Of a stretch of 64,000 bases of DNA, positions 21,023 to 30,276 are shown piece after piece. The stretch's first letter is position 1. Each line of letters opens with the position of its first letter. The position numbers and the translations under genes are program-made. The notes under the pieces were generated by a model. It ran no database searches and had not been told where the DNA came from. It saw only the letters and a program-made list of their open reading frames with translations. Source of the DNA: CAVRQM01 sp963838805 (GTDB taxonomy: Bacteria > Pseudomonadota > Alphaproteobacteria > Acetobacterales > Acetobacteraceae); the NCBI GenBank assembly GCA_963838805.1, contig CAWISK010000008.1, positions 1 through 64,000 on the forward strand, in the 5' to 3' direction.

Positions 21023-21445
21023 ATGCGTCACGGAGTGGCCGGCCGCAAGCTCGGCGTCACCACGAGCCACCGCTTCGCCATGTTCCGCAACATGGCGCAT
21101 GCGCTGCTGAAGCACGAGCAGATCACCACGACACTGCCCAAGGCGAAGGAGTTGCGGCCGGTTGCCGAGAAGCTCATCACCCTCGGCAAGCGCGGCGGCC
21201 TGCATGCGCGCCGCCAGGCCTATGCGCAGCTGCGCGACGACGTGATCGTGAACAAGCTGTTCACGGCCCTCGCCGACCGCTACCGCACCCGTGCCGGCGG
21301 CTATACCCGCGTCCTGAAAGCTGGTGTCCGCTATGGCGATGCCGCCGATATGGCGATCATCGAACTGATCGATCGCGACCCCTCGGCCAAGGGCCAGGAT
21401 AGCGGGCCGAAGCCGGAGCAGGCCGAGGATTCCGAGAGCGAGTAA
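21023..21445 (+). CDS. rplQ: 50S ribosomal protein L17
   Basis: L17 is a 50S protein near the tunnel exit. The 140-residue product has the conserved MRHGVAGRKLGVTTSHRFAM opening (with the RHG-RKL-R core) and an FTALADRYRTRAGGYTRVLK segment. The last ~25 residues are acidic and variable. It ends the alpha operon. Confidence 0.97.
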   Translation: MRHGVAGRKLGVTTSHRFAMFRNMAHALLKHEQITTTLPKAKELRPVAEKLITLGKRGGLHARRQAYAQLRDDVIVNKLFTALADRYRTRAGGYTRVLKAGVRYGDAADMAIIELIDRDPSAKGQDSGPKPEQAEDSESE

Positions 21446-21464
21446 GCCCGTCGATCCAGAGGTT

Positions 21465-22778
21465 TTGCCTCTGGATATCGGTCAGGGTGCGGCCGTGGTC
21501 GGCGTCGTCGCGACCCAGCCGCTGGCGGATAGACTCCGGCCGCCGCATCTGTCCCGCATCGTCGGCCAGGAGCACCTGACTGGGACAGACGGCGTGCTCA
21601 CGCGGATGCTGGCGCGCAGGTCGCTTGCCTCGCTCATTCTCTGGGGTCCACCCGGGGTGGGAAAGACCACCATAGCCCGTCTGCTCGCCCGCGAATCGGG
21701 GCTGCATTTCGTGCAGCTCTCGGCGGTGTTCTCGGGCGTCGCCGACCTCAAGCGCGCCTTCGAGGACGCGGCACGACGCCACGAGACCGGGCAGGGCACG
21801 TTGCTGTTCGTGGACGAAATCCACCGCTTCAACCGCGCCCAGCAGGACGGCTTCCTGCCGTCGGTCGAGACAGGGACGGTGGTGCTGGTCGGTGCCACCA
21901 CCGAGAACCCGTCCTTCGCTCTGAACGGCGCGCTGCTGTCGCGCTGCCAGGTGCTGGTGCTGCGTCGGCTCGACGACGTGGCGCTGGAGGCGCTGCTGGA
22001 ACGGGCGGAGACGGCGTTCGGCCGCCCGCTGCCGCTGCTGCCCGACAGCCGCGCCTCGCTGCGGGCGATGGCCGATGGCGACGGCCGCTATCTGCTGAAC
22101 ATGGCCGAGCAGCTCGCCGCCTTGCCGCACGACACGCCGATGCTCGACGTCGCGTCCCTATCCGGCCTGCTGGCGCGCCGCGCCGCGCTGTACGACAAGG
22201 ATCGGGAAGAACACTACAACTTGATCTCGGCGCTGCATAAATCGCTGCGCGGCTCGGACCCGGATGCGGCGCTGTACTGGTTCGCCCGCATGCTGGCCGG
22301 CGGAGAGGATCCGCGCTACGTCGCCCGCCGGTTGGTCCGCTTCGCCGCCGAGGATATCGGCCTCGCCGATCCGCAGGCTCTGCCACAGGCGCTTGCGGCC
22401 TGGGAAGCCTATGAGCGGCTGGGCAGTCCCGAGGGGGAATTGGCGCTGGCGCAGGCGGTCCTGTATCTCGGCACCGCACCGAAATCGAACGCTGCCTATG
22501 TCGCGTTCAAGGCGGCGCAGTCTGCGGCGAAGCAGACCGGCAGCCTGATGCCGCCAGCTCATATCCTGAACGCGCCCACCAGGCTGATGAAGCAGCTCGG
22601 CTACGGCGCGGGCTACGCCTATGACCACGACGCCGAGGATGCGTTCTCCGGCGCCAACTACTTTCCGGACGGCATGCAGCGGCAGGATTTCTACGCCCCG
22701 CCCGATCGGGGTTTCGAGCGGGAGGTCCGCCGCCGCCTGGACCATTGGGCCAGGCTGCGGGCGGAGCGGCAATCGTGA
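21465..22778 (+). CDS. rarA: Replication-associated recombination protein A (RarA/MgsA)
   Basis: RarA is a AAA+ ATPase that acts at stalled replication forks with SSB. The Walker A motif GPPGVGKTT (around residue 60), Walker B LLFVDEIHRF, the arginine-containing GATTENPSFALNGALLSRC segment and the C-terminal MgsA domain are all present over 437 residues. The start is uncertain: TTG 21465 follows an AGAGG, and GTG codons lie a few residues further in. It starts 19 bases after rplQ and ends in a GTGA overlap with the next gene. Confidence 0.93.
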   Translation: MPLDIGQGAAVVGVVATQPLADRLRPPHLSRIVGQEHLTGTDGVLTRMLARRSLASLILWGPPGVGKTTIARLLARESGLHFVQLSAVFSGVADLKRAFEDAARRHETGQGTLLFVDEIHRFNRAQQDGFLPSVETGTVVLVGATTENPSFALNGALLSRCQVLVLRRLDDVALEALLERAETAFGRPLPLLPDSRASLRAMADGDGRYLLNMAEQLAALPHDTPMLDVASLSGLLARRAALYDKDREEHYNLISALHKSLRGSDPDAALYWFARMLAGGEDPRYVARRLVRFAAEDIGLADPQALPQALAAWEAYERLGSPEGELALAQAVLYLGTAPKSNAAYVAFKAAQSAAKQTGSLMPPAHILNAPTRLMKQLGYGAGYAYDHDAEDAFSGANYFPDGMQRQDFYAPPDRGFEREVRRRLDHWARLRAERQS

Positions 22779-23765
22779 GCGTAGAGACGCGCGTGGTGAG
22801 CCAGGACGAGGCCGAGATCCGCCTCGATCGCTGGTTCCGCCGGCATTTCCCGTCGCTGACCCAGGGCGCTATCCAGAAGCTGTGCCGGACCGGACAGGTG
22901 CGGGTGGATGGCCATCGCGTCGCCGCCGATGCGCGGCTCGCACCCGGCCAGGCCGTGCGCGTGCCGCCGCTGCCGGCGCCCGCGGCGTCTCCCGCGCCGC
23001 CTGCCGCTGCTGATCCGCAGGCGCTCAAGGACATCGAGGCGATGGTGCTGTATCGCGACGAGCATCTGATCGTGCTCGACAAGCCGCAGGGCCTGCCGAC
23101 CCAGGGCGGCCCCGGCATCAGGCGGCACCTCGACGGGATGCTGGCCGCGCTGCGCGACGGACAGGGCGAGCGGCCGCGCCTCGTGCATCGGCTGGACCGC
23201 GAGACCGCAGGCGTGCTGGTCGTGGCGCGCCTGCCCGGCATCGCCGCGAAGCTCGCCGCCGCGTTCCGCAGCCGCACGGTCGAGAAAATCTATTGGGCGG
23301 TGGTGGCCGGCCGCCCGGTCCCGGTCGAAGGCCGCATCGAGAGCGAACTGGTGCGCGTCGACGGCTTTCGTGGCGAGCGAGCCGCGTTGGCCGGGCCGTA
23401 CGACACCGAGACGGCGCACGCCATCACCGACTACCGCACGCTCGATCACGCGGCGCGCAAGCTCGCCTGGCTGGAACTGCGCCCGCTCACCGGCCGCACG
23501 CACCAGCTGCGGGTGCAATGTGCCGCGATCGGCGCGCCGATCCTGGGCGATCCAGCCATACGGCACGGAACGCGAAGGCCGCAACACGGCGCTGGTCGAT
23601 GGTCTAGGCGGGACTCTGCATCTGCTGGCGCGCCGCATCGTCCTGCCGCATCCGGCCGGCGGCACGCTCGCGGTCGAGGCGAAACTGCCCGCCCACATAG
23701 CCGCGACCTTCGCAACACTCGGCTTCACGGCGCCGGAGGCAGCAAGACCGGAGCGACGGCGGTGA
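22775..23765 (+). CDS. RluA-family 23S rRNA pseudouridine synthase (apparent +1 frame break)
   Basis: This enzyme isomerises uridine to pseudouridine in ribosomal RNA; RluC is the closest guess. The start GTG 22775 overlaps the rarA stop. An S4 domain occupies about residues 15-65 (IRLDRWFRRHFPSLTQGAIQ), followed by the catalytic domain with the active-site motif HRLDRETAGVLVV that carries the catalytic Asp. The frame breaks near 23554-23560 at DPxYGTEREGRN; after one skipped base it runs to TGA 23763-23765, about 329 residues. The RluC/RluD choice needs alignment. Confidence 0.87.
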
Positions 23766-25698
23766 GGTGGGTCGTGCGCTGTCTCGTGCTTCTGCTCGCA
23801 TTGGCGGTGCTGGCCGGCGTGGGCGCCGTGGTGGCGCCTGGCTTGCTGAAGACCCGTGTCGAGGCGGCGGCGTCACGCGCGCTCGGCCGCGAGGTGACGA
23901 TTGCCGACCTCTCGCTCCGCCCGGCCTGGCCGCCCACTCTGGTCGCGAGCGGCGTGCGCGCGGACGGGCTTGGCACTCTGGCCAGAGCAGAGGCGAGCCT
24001 CGCACCGGGATCGCTGCTGGATGGTGCGCCGCGCGTGGCGACGCTGCGCCTGGTGCGCCCCGACATCGTAGCCGGGGCGAACCTGGACGGTCCGCCTCCG
24101 GCACATCGGCACGGCCAGTCGTCACAACCCGCGGCCCCGGCGCCCGAGGAGCCGCGGGTGCCGCTGGTTGGGCATGTGACGGTCGAGGACGGACGCCTCG
24201 CATTTGCCGATCCCCGCACCGGAAGGCTGCTTGCGGCGAGTGTGTCGGGCACGCTTGATATGGCTGCTCGGGCCTTCTCGCTGCGTCTCGATGCCCCGGC
24301 GCAGGGCGGGTACCCGGCTGCCACGATCGCGCTGCACGGAGCGGTCGGGCAGCCGAACTCATGCGGATGTCGACTTCGATCTGCACGGAAAGCCGGTGCG
24401 GCTCAGCATCGATGCCGGTCCCACGGACGACCTGACGCTCCGCCAGCCCACGCACCTCACGGTCGCGGCGGAGGCGCCGGGGATCACGCTGTCGGCCGGC
24501 GGAACGGTCGCGCGAGCGGGCTTCGATCTCGCGGTGGCGGTGCGCGCGCAGGACGAGGCGGCTCTCGCGGCCCTGCTCGGCTGGCCGGCCGGTGCATCCG
24601 GGCCGACGGCGCTGAACGGGCGGGTTGCCGGCGATCGCGCGCATGTTGCGCTGCACGACCTGACGCTCTCGACGCCGCAGGGCGATCTTGCCGGCGACGC
24701 CCAGGTGACGCTCGGCCCGCGCCCGAGCCTGACCGGCACGCTGGCCTCGAAGCGCCTCGACCTCGACGCGGTGCTGACGGCGCTGCCCCGCAGGCCGGCG
24801 GCCTCCGCCGAACCGTCCGCCACGACCGCGAACGCCGCCTCCGCGCCGACGACGATCATCCCGGACCGGAAGCTGCCTTTCGCGGCGCTGGACCGCGCCG
24901 ACGCGGACCTGCATCTGACGGCGGCCACGCTGCGCTTCGCCGGCGTGGACTACTCCAATCTCTCCGGTCATCTGACGCTGCGCGACGGGCGCCTGACGCT
25001 CGATCCGTTCAGTGCGGTGCTGCCGGGCGGCGCGCACCTGCAAGCCGGTCTGCACTCTGGACGGCCGCGCCGCGCCGCCGACCGCCGCATTGGTGCTGCA
25101 CGCCCCTTCGGTGGCGCTGGCACCGCTGCTGACGGCCCTGCATCTGCCCCCGCTGGCATCGGGAACCGGCAGCCTGGATGCCGATCTGCGCAGCGCGGGG
25201 GCGACGGCGCATGGTCTCGCCGCCAGCCTGAACGGCACAGCGGCGCTGCACGCGCAGGATGGCGCGATCGACGCGAGCTTGCTCTCCGTCCTGCTGGATG
25301 GGGCGCGTCTGCCCATCCGGTTGCCATCGGCACCGGCGCGGCTGCGCTGCCTCGCTGTGGGGGCCGCAGCCCATTCCGGCGTGCTGGATTTGGCGCCGCT
25401 GGTGGTCGATGCCGACCGGCTGCGGATCGACGGCGTTGGCACCGTCGATCTGGGACAGGAGACGCTGGCGCTGCAATTGCGCCCGCTGCTGCGGGCCGGG
25501 CCGGGCCTGGTAGTGCCGGTGCGGGTCGAGGGGCCGTGGCGCATGCCGAAGGTGGTGCTCGGTGCAGAGGGCGGCAGCGCGCTGTCCGGCGCGAACCGCG
25601 ATGCGTGCCCGGCTGGTGCGCGCACTCCGGCAAGCGGCGCGCAACCCGGCAAGAAGTTGCCCAAGGCGATCGACGTGCTGCGTGGCCTGCTGCGATGA
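23762..25698 (+). CDS. AsmA-like family protein (two apparent +1 frame breaks)
   Basis: AsmA-like proteins are inner-membrane-anchored and extend into the periplasm; family members are linked to outer-membrane lipid transport. The start GTG 23762 overlaps the previous stop (GTGA). Residues 4-26 are one hydrophobic anchor, then comes the typical SRALGREVTIADLSLRPAWP opening. The frame breaks at about 24355-24361 and about 25053-25058. With both skipped the product is about 644 residues. Repeated short beta strands of the kind GxxxLxDGRLTLDP, as in the family, continue to the end. Confidence 0.8.
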
Positions 25699-26404
25699 AG
25701 CGGTTCTGGGATCGTGCCGAAGCAGTGCCGGGAGAGGCGGGTTGGTCGGTGCTGCTGGACGGCAGGCCGGTGCATGTGCCGGGCGGCGCGTGTCTGTCCC
25801 TGCCCACGCCCGCGCTTGGCGCAGGCGGTGAGGGCCGAATGGCAGGCTGCCGGCGGGGGCAAGGGCGGGGAGGCCTGCTTCGATGAGCTGCCACTGACCC
25901 GCCTCGCGGGAACGATGCAGGAGCGGGTGCGGTCGGATCCAGGCGCCGTGGCGCTCGCCATCGCCCGCTACGGCGAGAGCGACCTGCTTTGCTATCGCGC
26001 GACCGGCCCGGACGTCCTGGTGCGACGCGAGGCGGAGGCATGGGATCCCTGGCTCGACTGGGCGGCGGATCGTTACGGTGCACGGCTGCGCGTCGCCTCG
26101 GGCATCGTGCATGTGGCCCAGGAGCCGGAGGCGCTGGCCACCCTTGCCGCGGCGGTAGCGGCCGAGAGCGTTCCGGTGCTGGCCGCGTTGGGCGTTGCCG
26201 TGCCCGCGCTGGGTAGCGTGGTGCTGGGTCTCGCGATGGCCGAGCGCGCGCTGGACGCCGATTCGGCCTATGCTCTGTCCGTGGTCGATGCGGAGTTCCA
26301 GGCCGAGCTTTGGGGCCGTGACGCCGAGGCGGAGGCGGCGCGCTGCCGGCGTGCGGGCCGATGTCGTGCTGGCTGGCCGGTTCATGGCGTTGTCCCGGCC
26401 GTGA
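25695..26404 (+). CDS. ATP12-family F1F0-ATPase assembly chaperone (two apparent +1 frame breaks)
   Basis: ATP12 proteins help assemble the alpha subunit into F1-ATPase; the family is shared by mitochondria and alphaproteobacteria. ATG 25695 overlaps the previous stop (ATGA). The opening RFWDRAEAVPGEAGWSVLLD is typical, as are the DELPLTRLAGTMQERV and ATGPDVLVRREAEAWDPWLDW segments. The frame breaks near 25815 (before LAQAVRAEW) and near 26341-26345 (before AGVRADVVLAGRF). Repaired length is about 236 residues. Both shifts act as one extra base. Confidence 0.87.
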
Positions 26405-26678
26405 GCGCCCGCCGCGTCGTCATCACCGGCCGCGTGCATGGCGTGGGCTATCGCGACTGGCTGGTCTCGCAGGCCTGCGCGCTGGGCGTCTCGGGCTGGG
26501 TGCGCAATCGGCGCGACGGCGGCGTCGAGGCGCTGTTCGACGGCGACGAGGCGGCGGTCGAGGAATTGCTGCGCCTGTGCCGCCGCGGCCCGCTTGCTCG
26601 CGGCGGTGGAGAGCATTACCGAAGAGCCTGGCCGAGCCGCCCGAGCAGCCGGGTTTCCTGCGGCTGCCGACCAGCTGA
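26401..26678 (+). CDS. acyP: Acylphosphatase (two apparent +1 frame breaks)
   Basis: Acylphosphatase hydrolyses carboxyl-phosphate bonds. The start GTG 26401 overlaps the previous stop. The catalytic signature GRVHGVGYRDWL (catalytic Arg in the loop) and GWVRNRRDGGVEALFDGDE (catalytic Asn) are at residues 10-45. The frame breaks at about 26591-26594 and 26628-26631, giving ...LLAAVESITEEP then AEPPEQPGFLRLPTS to TGA 26676-26678, about 91 residues, the normal size for the family. Confidence 0.87.
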
Positions 26679-26754
26679 GGCGGACTCTGGTCGGCCCTGG
26701 TCGCGAACGGGTGCCAGTGACAGAATGACGTCGCTGTCTTGAGGAGGCTCGAAC

Positions 26755-28603
26755 ATGCCCGCCCTTCGTTCCCGCACCACGACCCACGGCCGCAACATGG
26801 CCGGTGCCCGCGGCCTGTGGCGCGCCACCGGCATGAAGGACGGGGATTTCGGCAAGCCGATCGTGGCGGTGGTCAACTCCTTCACCCAGTTCGTGCCCGG
26901 CCATGTCCATCTGAAGGATCTGGGCCAGGTGGTCGCGCGCGAGATCGAGGCGGCGGGCGGGGTCGCGAAGGAGTTCGACACGATCGCGGTCGATGACGGC
27001 ATCGCGATGGGCCACGACGGGATGCTGTACAGCCTGCCGTCGCGCGAGCTGATCGCCGACAGCGTGGAATACATGGTCAATGCGCATTGCGCCGATGCGA
27101 TGGTCTGCATCTCCAATTGCGACAAGATCACGCCGGGGATGCTGATGGCCGCGATGCGGCTGAACATCCCGACCGTGTTCGTCTCCGGCGGGCCGATGGA
27201 GGCGGGCAAGACCCACCTCGCCGGCATCACCCGCTCCATCGACCTGATCGACGCGATGGTGGCGGCTGCCGATGACACCGTCTCCGAATCCGATGTCGCG
27301 GTGATCGAGCGCTCCGCCTGTCCCACCTGCGGCTCGTGCTCGGGCATGTTCACGGCCAATTCGATGAACTGCCTGACCGAGGCGCTGGGCCTTGTCGCTG
27401 CCGGGCAACGGCACGACGCTCGCAACCCATGCCGACCGCCGCCGCCTGTTCGTCGAGGCCGGGCGGCTGGTGGTCGATCTGTGCCAGCGCTGGTACGAGC
27501 AGGACGACGCCACGGCCCTGCCGCGCGGCATTGCGACCTTTGCTGCGTTCGAGAACGCGATGACGCTCGACATCGCCATGGGCGGCTCGACCAACACGGT
27601 GCTGCATCTGCTGGCCGCGGCGCACGAGGGCGGCGTCGATTTCACCATGAGCGATATCGATCGCCTGTCGCGCCGCGTGCCGGTGCTGTGCAAGGTCGCA
27701 CCGGCTGTGGCCGATGTGCATGTCGAGGACGTGCATCGCGCCGGCGGCGTCTTTTCCATCCTGGGCGAGCTCGACCGCGCCGGCCTGATCCATGCCGACG
27801 TCGCGACGGTGCATAGTGCCACGCTCGGCGCGGGTCTGGATCGCTGGGACATCATGCGCAGCGACAGCGACAGCGTGCGCAGCTTCTTCCGCGCCGCACC
27901 CGGCGGCGTGCCGACGCAGATTGCGTTCAGCCAGTCCTCGCGCTGGGACGCGCTCGACACCGATCGCAGCGCGCGGCGTGATCCGCTCGGCGGAGCACGC
28001 CTTCTCGGCCGATGGCGGGCTCGCGGTGCTGACCGGCAATCTGGCGCCGGATGGCTGCATCGTGAAGACGGCCGGCGTCGATGCGTCGATCCTGCGTTTC
28101 GCCGGGCCCGCCCGCGTGTTCGAGAGCCAGGACAGCGCGGTGGAGGGCATCCTGGGCGGCCACGTGGTGCCCGGCGAGGTAGTGCTGATCCGCTACGAGG
28201 GGCCGCGTGGGGGCCGGGCATGCAGGAGATGCTGTATCCGACCAGCTATCTGAAGTCGAAGAAGCTGGGCAAGCTGTGCGCGCTGGTCACGGACGGGCGG
28301 TTCTCCGGCGGCAGTTCCGGGCTGTCCATCGGTCACGTCTCCCCGGAGGCGGCCGAAGGTGGGGCAATCGGGCTGGTGCGCGACGGCGACCGGATCGAGA
28401 TCGACATCCCGGCGCGCTCCATCCGCCTCGCGGTGGACGATGCCGAGCTGGCGCGCCGCCGGGCGGAGCAGGATGCGAAGGGCTGGCACCCGGCGCGACC
28501 CCGGGCGCGCCAGGTGTCTCAGGCGTTGCGCGCCTACGCCGCCTTTGCGACCAGTGCCGCGCGAGGTGCCGTGCGCGAGGTGCCGCCGATCGGTTCACGA
28601 TAG
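26755..28603 (+). CDS. ilvD: Dihydroxy-acid dehydratase (three apparent frame breaks)
   Basis: IlvD makes the 2-keto acids of valine and isoleucine and holds an iron-sulfur cluster. ATG 26755 follows GAGGAGGC. The cysteine motifs SNCDKITPG and CGSCSGMFTANSMNCL are present, as are TLDIAMGGSTNTVLHLLA and GRFSGGSSGLSIGHVSPEAA. The frame breaks near 27394 (+1), 27971-27975 (+1) and 28206-28213 (-1, one C short in PRGGPGMQEM). The net length of 1848 bases gives 615 residues, exactly as expected. It is preceded by acyP and convergent with the RTX-like gene. Confidence 0.93.
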
Positions 28604-28622
28604 AGCGGCACGGCGCGCGCGC

Positions 28623-30146
28623 TCAGGAGAACAAAGCGTGGCTTGCGGCGGTGACGCCGATCAGGTCGATGCGCGTGCCGTCCGACAGCATCATCGCGGT
28701 GCCGCCGTGGCCGTCCGCGGTGGCACCCGCGAGCGCCTGATCGACGGCACCTGAACCGTAGCCTTGCAGGTTCAGGAGATCCTGGCCGATCTTGAAGCCA
28801 TGAATCTCCTCGCTGCCGCCCGAGACGCCGGCGGTGAAGCCGTACACATCCGTGCCGCTGCCGCCATAGACCGTGGACATGCCACTCTGCGCCAGCACGT
28901 AATTCGTGCCGGTGCCAAGCACCACCGTTGTCAGGCCGCTGCCGGTGCCCACCACGTCGTTGCCGGGGCCGCCGAAGATGGTGGTCTGACCGCCGCCGGC
29001 CCAGAACTGGTCGTTGCCCTGGCCGCCGATCCAGACATCGTTGCCGCTGACGCCGGCCATCGTATCGCTGCCGGCGCCGCCGAACACCGTGCTGGCGCCA
29101 CTGCTGTCGAACATCACGTCGCCGGCCTTGCCGCCCACCATCGTCGTGTTGCCGCCCGTGCCGACCATTGTCGCGGCCCCCGCATTGGCGAACATCTGCG
29201 TGTTGCTGTTGCCGCCGGCCATGACGTCCGCACCGGCGCCGCCCACCTGGGTCACGTTGCCGCCAGCGGCGCTGCCCCACATCGATTGATTGCCGGCCCC
29301 CGCGAACTCCACCGTCTTGCCGGTGCCGGCGGCCACCAGCGTATCGGCCTGCCCCACGCCGATCAGCATGCTGCTGGCGCTCCCGTCGCCGCCCACCAGC
29401 AGGTCACCGCCTGCGCTGCTGCCGAACTCGACCACCGCGCCGCTTCCGCCATAGGCGACGATGTTGCCGCCTGCGCCCACCACGGTCATCGCCCCCGCGG
29501 CGCCGAACACCGTGCTCGCACCGCCGCTGGCGAAGAATACGGTGGACCCGCTGCCGGCGTGGACCACCGCATCGCTGCCGGCGGCGATGGTGGCAGCACC
29601 CTGTCCTCCGGTAATCGTGTCCGGACCTGCCGCCCGTTCCATGACCGGGCCGGCGGGCAAGGCGTTGAACAGGGCCGGCTCCGTGCTGACCACGTTATTG
29701 CCGCTGCCGAGCGTCACGCTATTGTCCATGCCGCCGATGTCGATGACGAAATTGCCTCCGGCCGCGTTCACGGTGGTCCCACCCGCCGCCGCGTCCACGG
29801 TGCCCGCGCCGCTGCTCAGCGTCAGATCGAGTTGCGCCCGGTTCGCCGCATAGAACTGATCGTTGCCGCCGCCGCCGCCGATGCTCACCGTGCCCGTGCC
29901 GCCGACGATCGCCGTGCTGTAGTCGCTGGTCAGCGTGTACGAGCCGCCGACGCTGGCATCGATCGCGGCGATTCCCTCGAGCCCGGATGTGCTGGGCGTG
30001 ACGCCGGGGGCGAGAGCAACCACCGTGGCATCGCCGGCGCTGATGCGCGTGGCGATCGCCTGCAAGGCCAGATTTGCGGCGGTGCTCTGCGTGTTACTGG
30101 GAAAGGTGAGGGTGGGAAGGCCGGGAATGGTCGGGGCGCCGGTCAT
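28623..30146 (-). CDS. RTX-like beta-roll repeat protein
   Basis: This 507-residue protein is rich in Gly, Ala, Ser, Thr and Asn. It is built of repeats of the GGxGxDxx type, such as GGAGSDTMAGVSGNDVWIGG and GGQGNDQFWAGGGQTTIFGG, most regular at about residues 350-450. These resemble calcium-binding nonapeptides of type I-secreted proteins. The end (EIHGFKIGQDLLNLQGY ... LSDGTRIDLIGVTAASHALFS) looks like a type I secretion signal region. There is no N-terminal signal peptide and no transporter gene nearby. It could be an adhesin or biofilm-matrix protein; substrate and role are unknown. Confidence 0.75.
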   Translation of the reverse strand: MTGAPTIPGLPTLTFPSNTQSTAANLALQAIATRISAGDATVVALAPGVTPSTSGLEGIAAIDASVGGSYTLTSDYSTAIVGGTGTVSIGGGGGNDQFYAANRAQLDLTLSSGAGTVDAAAGGTTVNAAGGNFVIDIGGMDNSVTLGSGNNVVSTEPALFNALPAGPVMERAAGPDTITGGQGAATIAAGSDAVVHAGSGSTVFFASGGASTVFGAAGAMTVVGAGGNIVAYGGSGAVVEFGSSAGGDLLVGGDGSASSMLIGVGQADTLVAAGTGKTVEFAGAGNQSMWGSAAGGNVTQVGGAGADVMAGGNSNTQMFANAGAATMVGTGGNTTMVGGKAGDVMFDSSGASTVFGGAGSDTMAGVSGNDVWIGGQGNDQFWAGGGQTTIFGGPGNDVVGTGSGLTTVVLGTGTNYVLAQSGMSTVYGGSGTDVYGFTAGVSGGSEEIHGFKIGQDLLNLQGYGSGAVDQALAGATADGHGGTAMMLSDGTRIDLIGVTAASHALFS

Positions 30147-30276
30147 GGCGAAGGCTCCTATTGGGGCTCGTCAGCGTGTGTGGATCGTGGGCGCGTGGCG
30201 CGCAGCGATCGGATCGAGCCGAAAGTGACGTGAGGAGATGAAGGAGTGATTGACGCGGCCCGAGTTGGGCCACGGC

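Noticed and set aside
25009..28221. Minus-strand open frame of about 1070 codons
   Set aside because: It lies opposite AsmA-like, ATP12, acylphosphatase and ilvD genes, all recognisable. Length alone is not evidence in sequence this GC-rich.
28764..30233. Plus-strand frame opposite the RTX-like gene
   Set aside because: Its repetitiveness mirrors the Gly-rich repeats on the minus strand; the minus-strand protein has a sensible start, stop and repeat motif.
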